Assembly (NCBI GenBank): GCA_003140785.1
Contig: PLKY01000398.1
Span: 4,936 to 14,124 of the forward strand
DNA length: 9,189 nucleotides
Source of the DNA: Acidobacteriaceae bacterium
GTDB lineage: Bacteria > Acidobacteriota > Terriglobia > Terriglobales > Acidobacteriaceae
Direction of reading: 5' to 3'
Positions 1 through 5,098 of the stretch are shown here, in pieces (positions within the stretch are counted from its first letter, which is position 1; every line of letters starts with the position of its first letter). The position numbers and the translations under genes are program-made. Under the pieces are notes generated by a model. That model searched no databases. It was not told where the DNA came from and worked only from the letters and a program-made list of their open reading frames with translations.

Positions 1-56
1 ATCAGCGTCCGCACGCCGTTCGAGGTTTCAGCAAGAATGTATTGAAAGCGGGACAT
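1..56 (-). CDS. Partial CDS (5' end only), probable enoyl-CoA hydratase/crotonase family
   Basis: Only the first 18 codons are inside the window; the gene runs off the left edge. The minus strand reads MSRFQYILAETSNGVRTL from an ATG at 56-54, followed by a codon starting AT. A strong Shine-Dalgarno (AAAGAGG, complement of 62-68) lies 5 nt upstream, which supports this as a real start. The pattern 'FQxILxE..NGVxT(I/L)' resembles the N-terminus of crotonase-fold enoyl-CoA hydratases, which continue with TLNRPE. That continuation lies outside the window, so the family is an inference from 18 residues. If correct, the enzyme would hydrate enoyl-CoA in beta-oxidation or a related CoA pathway. It is co-oriented with the HD-hydrolase gene, 129 nt downstream of that gene's stop, with a possible hairpin between them. 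Confidence 0.55.
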   Translation of the reverse strand, partial: MSRFQYILAETSNGVRTL

Positions 57-137
57 AGGCGCCTCTTTCCGCGATTCCACCGGCGCGCATTCAGGTCGGC
101 GCACCCTATCCTAGCGCAAAACGAAGAACACAAGTAG

Positions 138-189
138 GTGACAGCGAGCACTGCGTTGCTGACGATTGAAACGAACAGCTCTCTGTCAC
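138..189 (-). terminator. Imperfect stem-loop at the 3' end of the HD-hydrolase gene
   Basis: GTGACAGCGAGC at 138-149 pairs with GCTCTCTGTCAC at 178-189 with a single mismatch (12-nt arms, 28-nt loop). The downstream-gene arm encloses the HD gene's stop codon (186-188). On the minus strand the second arm is followed by a T-rich but interrupted stretch (TTGTGTTCTTCGTTTT, complement of about 118-133). It may be a weak or Rho-assisted terminator or an mRNA 3'-end structure. The missing pure U-tract and long loop keep confidence low. Confidence 0.35.
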
Positions 190-827
190 AGCCCGATCTC
201 CCCAGCCCGCTTCTTCATCGCCTCTAAACAAAACCCAATGTGCGCATCCAGATCCACGCCCAATTCAGCTGCCCCCTGAATCACGTCCTCCCGATTTACG
301 CCGCGCGCGAACGCTTTGTCCTTCATCTTTTTGCGCACGCCGGCTACCTCGACTTCCGCGATCGCCTTGGTCGGCTTCACTAGCGCGCACGCCGTCAAAA
401 ATCCCGCCAGCTCGTCGCACGCAAACAGCGCCTTGTCCACATGTGTCACCCGGGGCACGCCGGAGTATTGCGCATGCCCCAGGATCGCCGTGCGCAGCTC
501 CGTAGGCCAGCCCAGACGCTCCAGTTCGCGGACTCCGACAAACGGATGCTCGTCGAGCGTCGGGTGCCTCTCGTAGTCGAAGTCGTGCAGCAACGCCGTC
601 GTTGCGTAGAGCTCCAAAAGCTTCTCCCGCTCCTCGCTGTCAAGCCGCAGCCGGTCCGCCTCTGCCACGCCACAGGCTGAGACGCATATCTCCACGGCCC
701 GCGCGTGCTTGCGCAGGCTTTCGCTCTCGGTCCACTCCGCCAACAGTTGCCACGCCTGCTCTCGGCCATACTTTGCTGCGCTTGCGGTGCCCGATTCCAT
801 AAATTTTTTGCCTACAAGTTTATTCAT
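186..827 (-). CDS. HD-superfamily hydrolase (predicted metal-dependent phosphohydrolase)
   Basis: A 213-residue soluble protein with the full HD metal-binding pattern: H41 (LRKHARAVE), H81-D82 (ALLHDFDYERHP), H118 (ILGHAQ) and D138 (FACDEL). HD-domain proteins are metal-dependent phosphohydrolases acting on nucleotides or related phosphate esters. The 'LLHDFDYERHPTLDEHP' style matches a stand-alone family of predicted hydrolases (COG2316-like) with no substrate I can name. No second catalytic or sensor domain is visible; the last ~60 residues are charged helix. The first ATG (827) has a GAAGAAG purine run about 10 nt upstream. A second in-frame ATG at 800 would give 204 residues and has no better ribosome site, so 827 is kept with some doubt. 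The gene is divergent from the zinc-ribbon XRE regulator, and the operator-like palindrome at 872-889 lies about 45 bp upstream of this start. Confidence 0.85.
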   Translation of the reverse strand: MNKLVGKKFMESGTASAAKYGREQAWQLLAEWTESESLRKHARAVEICVSACGVAEADRLRLDSEEREKLLELYATTALLHDFDYERHPTLDEHPFVGVRELERLGWPTELRTAILGHAQYSGVPRVTHVDKALFACDELAGFLTACALVKPTKAIAEVEVAGVRKKMKDKAFARGVNREDVIQGAAELGVDLDAHIGFCLEAMKKRAGEIGL

Positions 828-871
828 TTGGTTCGTGCTTCTTCGGGTTTTTCAGGGTATGATCGGGAAAT

Positions 872-889
872 CTTAGGGTTGACCCTAAG
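872..889. promoter_or_regulatory. Perfect palindrome, candidate operator for the XRE-type regulator
   Basis: CTTAGGGTTGACCCTAAG is a perfect inverted repeat with two 8-bp arms (872-879 and 882-889) and a 2-nt centre (TG). It lies in the gap between the divergent HD-hydrolase and zinc-ribbon/HTH genes and overlaps the best -35-like hexamer (TTGACC, 879-884) facing the regulator. An additional half-site AGGGT occurs at 854-858, exactly 21 bp (about two helical turns) from the AGGGT of the left arm (875-879). The size, symmetry and position fit a dimeric XRE/Cro-like operator used for autoregulation. That the neighbouring protein binds here is inference. Confidence 0.6.
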
Positions 890-907
890 TTTGTACTTGA
901 CAATTAT
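879..907 (+). promoter_or_regulatory. Candidate sigma70-type promoter for the XRE-type regulator
   Basis: TTGACC (879-884, 5 of 6 to the TTGACA consensus) is followed after 17 nt by AATTAT (902-907, 4 of 6 to TATAAT). The predicted transcript would begin near 914, downstream of the ATG at 906, which favours the ATG at 990 as the start of the regulator. The -35 box lies inside the palindrome at 872-889, so binding there would block the promoter. A second TTGACA at 897-902 has no acceptable -10 partner. Confidence 0.4.
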
Positions 908-989
908 GGTTCATTCCCCCGAAAGTAACACCTATCACGGTGCAAAAAAGCACCGCGGAGACCAAGCTCTGGCACTCCGCAACCAAACG

Positions 990-1526
990 ATGGCCACCAC
1001 TCTTGTGAGCGTGGAAACGAGAGAAGTGCTGCGCTGCGAAAGTTGCAAGCTCGTGCAGTTTCGCCCCAGCAACTCTCTCTGCAGAAAATGCCGACGGCCC
1101 CTCGATATCGAGGAGCCAGCTCCCCTAACCCCTCAGTTGGTGACCAGCCAGCCTATCCCGGCTTCAGCCGAGGCGGGTCTGCAGGTGGCCGGACAGGTGC
1201 GCGAGATTCGCCGCGCGCGCCACCTGAGCCAGCGCCAGTTGGCGGGCCGGATGCAGGTGCCTCGCACGTACATTTCCAAAATCGAGAACGGCAAGGCCAT
1301 CCCCACTCTGGGATCGCTCGAACGTCTTGCCAACGCGCTCGAGGTGGAAATGAGCCAGCTCGTTCGCGACTCGCGCAGCCGCCGTGAGGAAGAAGTGGTT
1401 GCGATTCTTTCGGATCCGTTCCTGGCCGAGATCGCGACGCTGCTTCCGCATCTCGACTCGCTGCATCGCACCCTGGTCTACGGTTCCTTACGCGACATGG
1501 CCACGGGCCGGCGGCGCACGGCCTAG
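990..1526 (+). CDS. Zinc-ribbon plus XRE-family helix-turn-helix transcriptional regulator
   Basis: A 178-residue protein from the ATG at 990. An N-terminal zinc ribbon has two CxxC knuckles (C16/C19 in RCESCK and C31/C34 in LCRKCRRP). A Pro/Ala-rich linker (about 43-62) leads to an XRE/Cro-C1 HTH at about 66-126: GQVREIRRARHLSQRQLAGRM, then the recognition region VPRTYISKIENGKAIPTLGSLERLANAL. The tail (about 128-178) is basic then amphipathic, possibly for dimerisation or a partner. It probably binds DNA as a dimer; the ribbon could sense zinc or redox state or bind a partner. An in-frame ATG at 906 would add 28 residues, but these do not look conserved in type, and the best promoter would start the transcript after it. 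Neither start has a clear Shine-Dalgarno. The gene is followed by a terminator, so it is probably monocistronic. Confidence 0.85.
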   Translation: MATTLVSVETREVLRCESCKLVQFRPSNSLCRKCRRPLDIEEPAPLTPQLVTSQPIPASAEAGLQVAGQVREIRRARHLSQRQLAGRMQVPRTYISKIENGKAIPTLGSLERLANALEVEMSQLVRDSRSRREEEVVAILSDPFLAEIATLLPHLDSLHRTLVYGSLRDMATGRRRTA

Positions 1527-1808
1527 GCACAGTCGCCCAGCCCGCGCCGCCGTGTCGGCGGTTGCATCCGTTGTGCCCTCGAGCACTTCGGTTTAGCGAC
1601 CGTGCGCGGCTGCGTTTGCGGCACGTCCGCGCATGTGCTAGGTTCGATGGTGCGGACGTTTTTTTCCGGCAATCGGAGTCCATCGTGTCTCCGAGCTGTT
1701 AAATTAACTGGCCCTCCGCCCGGACTGGGCGCCAAACGCCGGTCTTTTATTGTCGATGCTCCTGAGCGCCGGCCCGGAAGCCAAAAGTGCGGTAAAGAGG
1801 CAATTCCG
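1527..1808. other. Intergenic region between the regulator gene and uppS
   Basis: This 282-nt stretch holds the terminator at 1623-1665, a small palindrome GTTAAATTAAC (1698-1708), and the uppS ribosome-binding site AAAGAGG at 1794-1800. The plus-strand frame stays open from about 1602 into uppS, but that stretch crosses the terminator hairpin and encodes a low-complexity Arg/Pro/Gly sequence unlike any UppS N-terminus. I find no convincing -35/-10 pair for uppS, and no RNA gene. Confidence 0.6.
1623..1665 (+). terminator. Intrinsic (Rho-independent) terminator after the XRE-type regulator gene
   Basis: ACGTCCGC (1623-1630) and GCGGACGT (1652-1659) form a perfect 8-bp GC-rich stem with a 21-nt loop. 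The right arm ends in an uninterrupted run of seven T (1659-1665). It lies 97 nt after the regulator's stop codon and 143 nt before the uppS start. It most simply ends the regulator transcript. Because it also lies upstream of uppS, a role as a leader attenuator cannot be ruled out if uppS transcription begins before it. Confidence 0.7.
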
Positions 1809-2642
1809 TTGCAACTGACTGGCACGCTGCGTATCGACGAGCTCACCTCGGATGAGCGCGCGATCTATGCTTCTCTCAAGCCCGAACGGCTCCCAGACCA
1901 CGTCGCCATCATCATGGATGGAAATGGCCGCTGGGCCGGTCGCCGCTCGCTGAAGCGCTTCCTCGGGCATCAGCAGGGCGCGAAAAGCGTTCAGCTGGTC
2001 ACCGAAACCGCCTCGCGCATCGGCCTTCCCTGGCTCACCCTCTACGCCTTCTCGCTCGAAAACAGCCTGAGGCGGCCGAAGGCTGAGGTCAACTTTCTCA
2101 TGCGCCTGCTCAAGAGCTATCTCGAGTCGAACGTGCAGCGCATGATGGACAACAACGTCCGCATCCGCTATATCGGGCGCACCCACGATTTGCCGTCAGA
2201 AGTGCAGGACAAGATGCGCTGGGCCGAGGAAACCACCGCACACAATACCGGTACGACTCTCACCCTCGCGCTCAACTACGGCGCCCGCTCCGAGATGGTC
2301 GACGCCTTCCGTGGACTGGCTGCCGAGATGCGGCTGAAACACATCGCGCCCGAGCGCATCACCGAAGAAGACATCCATCGCCATCTCTACACGGCGCACA
2401 TGCCCGATCCGGACTTGCTTATCCGCACCTCGGGCGAGATGCGCGTGTCGAACTATCTTTTGTGGCAGATCGCTTACGCCGAGATCTACGTCACCGATAG
2501 GTTGTGGCCTGACTTCCGCGGCATTCATCTCCTCGAAGCCATCGCCGCCTTCCAGCAACGCGAACGGCGCTTCGGTGGCATCGGCGAAAGCTGCGGTGAA
2601 GTGGAAGAAGATCCCGAGCGCATCAAGCTCGCCGCCGGTTGA
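1809..2642 (+). CDS. uppS: Isoprenyl transferase (undecaprenyl diphosphate synthase family)
   Basis: A cis-prenyltransferase that condenses isopentenyl diphosphate onto farnesyl diphosphate to make C55 undecaprenyl diphosphate, the lipid carrier for peptidoglycan and surface glycans; it acts at the cytoplasmic face of the membrane. The start is the TTG at 1809: AAAGAGG (1794-1800) ends 8 nt before it, and the 277-residue product suits the family. Motifs: HVAIIMDGNGRWA at 31-43 with catalytic Asp37, LYAFSLEN at 77-85, and RTSGEMRVSNYLLWQIAYAE at 206-225 with the arginines that bind pyrophosphate and Glu225, followed by LWPDF. Oddity: the usual ENW(K/N)RP loop reads E84-N-S-L-R-R-P90, with no Trp and one extra residue. 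The gene converges on the oxidoreductase gene and is separated from cdsA, its frequent partner, by two genes. Confidence 0.95.
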   Translation: MQLTGTLRIDELTSDERAIYASLKPERLPDHVAIIMDGNGRWAGRRSLKRFLGHQQGAKSVQLVTETASRIGLPWLTLYAFSLENSLRRPKAEVNFLMRLLKSYLESNVQRMMDNNVRIRYIGRTHDLPSEVQDKMRWAEETTAHNTGTTLTLALNYGARSEMVDAFRGLAAEMRLKHIAPERITEEDIHRHLYTAHMPDPDLLIRTSGEMRVSNYLLWQIAYAEIYVTDRLWPDFRGIHLLEAIAAFQQRERRFGGIGESCGEVEEDPERIKLAAG

Positions 2643-2668
2643 GCTTCGGCTCCCCAATCCCTGCGGCT

Positions 2669-2687
2669 GTTCTACCCACGCTAGAAC
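2669..2687. terminator. Small hairpin between convergent uppS and oxidoreductase genes
   Basis: GTTCTA (2669-2674) and TAGAAC (2682-2687) form a 6-bp stem with a 7-nt loop in the 55-nt gap between two convergent stop codons. On the plus strand it is followed by a short mixed T-rich stretch (GCGTTTCGGTTTATT). The position suits a terminator, but the stem is short and the T-run broken. Confidence 0.3.
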
Positions 2688-2697
2688 GCGTTTCGGT

Positions 2698-3714
2698 TTA
2701 TTGTCCTGTCCCAAGACTGACTACTAGTTTTCCTCGGGCATGGCCTTCATCGAGATCTCGCATCGCTTGAGCGGTCTCACTGAGCCGGTAGGATTTTTCG
2801 ATCACTGGCATCACTTTGCCGCTCGCCACGAGATCGGCCAGGGTGCCCAGGTCTTCATGATTCACTTTGGCGATGAACATGACCAGCTTCCGGCTCGCGA
2901 ACCGCGATACCACGACCGAGAGGAAAACCATCGTGAGTATTCGAACGATTGCGCCGGCCAAGTGACCGGTCGGACCTCCGACGGCGACATAGATTCCGTT
3001 GGAATTGAGGACGCGTCTGCATGCCAGCGGCGAATGGCTCGGATGACAGTCGAAGATGATGTCGTAATTTAGCCCGCTCCTGGTGAAATCCTCGCGCGTG
3101 TAATCGAGGACGTGATCGGCGCCGATCGAACGCATGAGTTCGAGATTCCTCGAATTGGATACGGCGGTCACTTCTCCTCCGAGCGCTTTGGCAATCTGCA
3201 CCGCGAAAGTCCCGACGCCTCCTCCCGCGCCGTTGATCAGGACTTTTTGTCCCGGCTGAAGCTTTCCTTTGTCGCGGAGGCCCTGCAGTGCGGTCAATCC
3301 TGCTACCGGTAGAGAAGCGGCTTGTTCGAAAGTGATATTTGCGGGTTTCGCGGCTAATGCCGTTTCGACCGTACACGCATATTCCGCGAAGGCCCCGTCG
3401 GCTTTGTCCATCCAGCTTTTTCCGCTACATGCTCCAAATACTTCGTCGCCCGGCTTGAACCGCGTCGCACTCGTGCCGACCGCTTCCACTTCGCCAGCAA
3501 CATCGCGTCCGGGCCGTGTGATCTTTGGATTGGGAAAACCGAAGAAGAAGCGAGCGAAGTAGGGGCGGCCTTTCATCAATCCGACGTCTAGCGCATTGAG
3601 GGCCGCAGCGCGGACCCGGATCAGAACTTGATTGTCGCTTGGGACCGGCTTTGCGACTTCCTCGCAATGGAGAACATCGGGGGAGCCGTAGGTGTGGTAA
3701 ACCATGGCTTTCAT
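2698..3714 (-). CDS. MDR-family NAD(P)-dependent alcohol dehydrogenase / quinone oxidoreductase-like protein
   Basis: A 338-residue medium-chain dehydrogenase/reductase. It has an N-terminal GroES-like domain (about 1-125, from MKAMVYHTYGSPDVL, with TRPGRDVAGEVEAVG at 66-80) and a Rossmann domain (about 126-270) with nucleotide motif NGAGGGVG at 161-168. The C-terminus (KVMPVIEKSYRLSETAQAMRDLDEGHARGKLVVSL) is typical of QOR/NAD(P)-dependent alcohol dehydrogenase members. The Cys/His set of zinc alcohol dehydrogenases is absent and N40-A-L-D43 stands in the corresponding loop, so a zinc-independent NADPH quinone or enone reductase is more likely than an alcohol dehydrogenase. Substrate is unknown. 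The ATG at 3714 is chosen because AGGAG (complement of 3721-3725) sits 6 nt before it and MKAMVY is the usual N-terminus; an upstream ATG at 3774 would add 20 unrelated residues. A hydrophobic stretch near 255-275 is unusual for a soluble enzyme. It is divergent from the AAA ATPase gene. Confidence 0.9.
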   Translation of the reverse strand: MKAMVYHTYGSPDVLHCEEVAKPVPSDNQVLIRVRAAALNALDVGLMKGRPYFARFFFGFPNPKITRPGRDVAGEVEAVGTSATRFKPGDEVFGACSGKSWMDKADGAFAEYACTVETALAAKPANITFEQAASLPVAGLTALQGLRDKGKLQPGQKVLINGAGGGVGTFAVQIAKALGGEVTAVSNSRNLELMRSIGADHVLDYTREDFTRSGLNYDIIFDCHPSHSPLACRRVLNSNGIYVAVGGPTGHLAGAIVRILTMVFLSVVVSRFASRKLVMFIAKVNHEDLGTLADLVASGKVMPVIEKSYRLSETAQAMRDLDEGHARGKLVVSLGTGQ

Positions 3715-3720
3715 CGCGCG

Positions 3721-3725
3721 CTCCT
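3721..3725 (-). promoter_or_regulatory. Ribosome-binding site deciding the oxidoreductase start, inside a small hairpin
   Basis: AGGAG on the minus strand lies 6 nt before the ATG at 3714. Four of its five bases fall in the 3' arm of a short hairpin: TCCTG (complement of 3732-3736), loop CAGAA, CAGGA (complement of 3722-3726). A 5-bp stem is weak but could lower translation initiation. Confidence 0.5.
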
Positions 3726-3743
3726 GTTCTGCAGGACAAGCGA

Positions 3744-3749
3744 AGTATA
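3744..3749 (-). promoter_or_regulatory. Candidate -10 box for the oxidoreductase gene
   Basis: The minus strand reads TATACT (complement of 3744-3749), 5 of 6 to the TATAAT consensus and 29 nt before the ATG at 3714. No good -35 hexamer lies 16-18 nt upstream, so activator help or another sigma factor would be needed. The predicted leader (about 23 nt) includes the AGGAG ribosome site. Confidence 0.4.
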
Positions 3750-3840
3750 GTTCCCCCGTACTGCATTGCCGCATTCGTCACTGTCGAAGGCGACTCGGTG
3801 TTCGCGCCGGATGGTCTGGTCTGCAGGTTATCCTTCGTCC

Positions 3841-5022
3841 ATGATCGAAACGCTGGCGATCTCCGGCTATCGTTCGCTGCGCAACATCGTCCTTCCGCTG
3901 GGACGGCTGAACCTGGTCACGGGCGCCAACGGCACCGGGAAATCGAGCCTCTATCGCGCCCTGCGCCTGCTGGCGGATGCGGCGCTGAACACTGTGGTCG
4001 GATCACTGGCCCGCGAAGGTGGATTGGCTTCCACCCTCTGGGCCGGGCCGGAAACCATCGCGCGCAGCGTCCGCCTCGGCGAGCATCCCGTGCAAGGAAC
4101 GCCGCGACAGAAAGCCGTCAGCCTGAAGTTGGGATTCGCGGGCCAGCCCTTCAGTTATTGCATCGATCTTGGGTATCCGCCGCCTCCTCCACCTTCTACC
4201 CTTTTCTACCTTGATCCGGAGATTAAGCGCGAGTGCATCTGGCACGGCAGTGTCTATCGTCGCGCCGCGGTCCTCGTGGATCGCGCCCATCGCGTCGTGC
4301 AGCTGGCTCCAGCCAAAACCGCGAAACACGAAGAACCGGCGCTCCTCACCAAGGAACTGAGCTCCACCGACAGCATGCTGGCCAGCATCGCCGATCCGCA
4401 GCGCGCCCCGGAAATGCTGGCGGTGCGCGAGTCGATTCGCCGCTGGCGCTTCTACGAAGGCTTCCGCACCGACCAAGCCTCGCCTGCACGCATACCCCAG
4501 ATCGGGACTCGCACGCCCGTGCTCGACGACGAGGGAACCGACTTGCCTGCTGCGCTCCAGACCATTCGCGAGATCGGTGACCCTGCGGCCCTCGATCGGA
4601 CCATTGACGATGCCTTTCCCGGCAGCAGTGTCGGCGTGGAGGTGCAGAACGGGCGCTTCGAGGTGCAACTCCATCAGCATGGGCTGCTGCGTCCGCTCGG
4701 CGCGGCGGAACTCTCCGATGGGACTCTGCGGTTCCTTTTGTGGACCGCAGCGTTATTGACGCCCCGGCCGCCGGCACTGATGGTGCTGAATGAGCCTGAG
4801 ACGAGCCTGCATCCTGACCTGCTGCCGGCGCTCGCACGCCTGATCGCGCTCGCAGCCGCGCGCACGCAGATCGTGGTGGTGTCGCACTCGTTATCGCTGA
4901 TCGAGTCACTCGAAAAGAATGAAAGCTGCCGGCGGCTGCATCTGGAGAAATCGTTCGGGGAAACGACTGTCGCCGGCCAGACGAGGTTCAACACGCCCAA
5001 GTGGGAGTGGCCCGCGCGCTAG
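3841..5022 (+). CDS. AAA/RecF-like ATPase (COG4637-type predicted ATPase), function unknown
   Basis: A 393-residue ABC-type (SMC/RecF-like) ATPase without a coiled coil. The N-terminus IETLAISGYRSLRNIVLPLGRLNLVTGANGTGKSS carries the RecF-like first strands and Walker A (28-36). The signature is LSDGTLRF (291-298), Walker B is LMVLNEPETSLHPDLLP with N317/E318, and the switch His is H349 in VVVSHS. Asn at the usual Asp of 'DEPE' is, from memory, common in this family, so it is not clear damage. Function is unestablished: relatives are annotated only as predicted ATPases, and no nuclease, TOPRIM or effector gene accompanies it. Residues 113-118 are six consecutive prolines. The ATG at 3841 fits the family start; the 25 residues before it (from 3766) overlap the divergent promoter region. 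Ribosome site is poor. It lies between divergent adh and cdsA, 76 nt before cdsA. Confidence 0.88.
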   Translation: MIETLAISGYRSLRNIVLPLGRLNLVTGANGTGKSSLYRALRLLADAALNTVVGSLAREGGLASTLWAGPETIARSVRLGEHPVQGTPRQKAVSLKLGFAGQPFSYCIDLGYPPPPPPSTLFYLDPEIKRECIWHGSVYRRAAVLVDRAHRVVQLAPAKTAKHEEPALLTKELSSTDSMLASIADPQRAPEMLAVRESIRRWRFYEGFRTDQASPARIPQIGTRTPVLDDEGTDLPAALQTIREIGDPAALDRTIDDAFPGSSVGVEVQNGRFEVQLHQHGLLRPLGAAELSDGTLRFLLWTAALLTPRPPALMVLNEPETSLHPDLLPALARLIALAAARTQIVVVSHSLSLIESLEKNESCRRLHLEKSFGETTVAGQTRFNTPKWEWPAR

Positions 5023-5061
5023 CGCATTTATGCGGGACAACGTCGTGTGTCATTCGTAACG

Positions 5062-5089
5062 TTGCTTGTCGAAGCTGGCGGTGTATTCT
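5062..5089 (+). promoter_or_regulatory. Weak promoter candidate just before cdsA
   Basis: TTGCTT (5062-5067) and TATTCT (5084-5089, 4 of 6 to TATAAT) are separated by 16 nt and end 9 nt before the cdsA ATG. Initiation would fall at about 5096, giving almost no 5' leader. The -35 match is poor (3 of 6), so this is a suggestion based mainly on the -10 and its distance to the start. Confidence 0.25.
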
Positions 5090-5098
5090 CATCCCTGA

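Noticed and set aside
897..902. TTGACA as the -35 of the regulator promoter
   Set aside because: A full consensus -35, but no acceptable -10 lies 16-19 nt downstream; TTGACC at 879 pairs better.
705..989. Upstream extension of the XRE regulator frame, including ATG at 906
   Set aside because: Most of it is antisense to the HD hydrolase gene or lies over the putative promoter and palindrome. The ATG at 906 overlaps the predicted -10 and lacks a ribosome site, though it cannot be fully excluded.
1698..1708. GTTAAATTAAC palindrome as a regulator site
   Set aside because: Only 5-bp AT-rich arms; common by chance and no paired promoter is recognisable.
1602..1808. Open frame extending uppS upstream by 69 codons
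   Set aside because: It crosses the terminator hairpin, encodes Arg/Pro/Gly-rich sequence unlike UppS, and the TTG at 1809 has a well-placed Shine-Dalgarno.
3715..3774. N-terminal extension of the oxidoreductase to ATG 3774
   Set aside because: It adds 20 residues unlike MDR proteins, whereas MKAMVY at 3714 has AGGAG 6 nt upstream.
4003..4680. 225-codon minus-strand open frame inside the ATPase gene
   Set aside because: Antisense shadow without motifs; the plus frame carries all the ATPase motifs.
4783..4794. Asn in place of Walker B Asp as evidence of an inactive ATPase
   Set aside because: The catalytic Glu318 and all other motifs are intact, and Asn here is, to my recollection, usual for this family.
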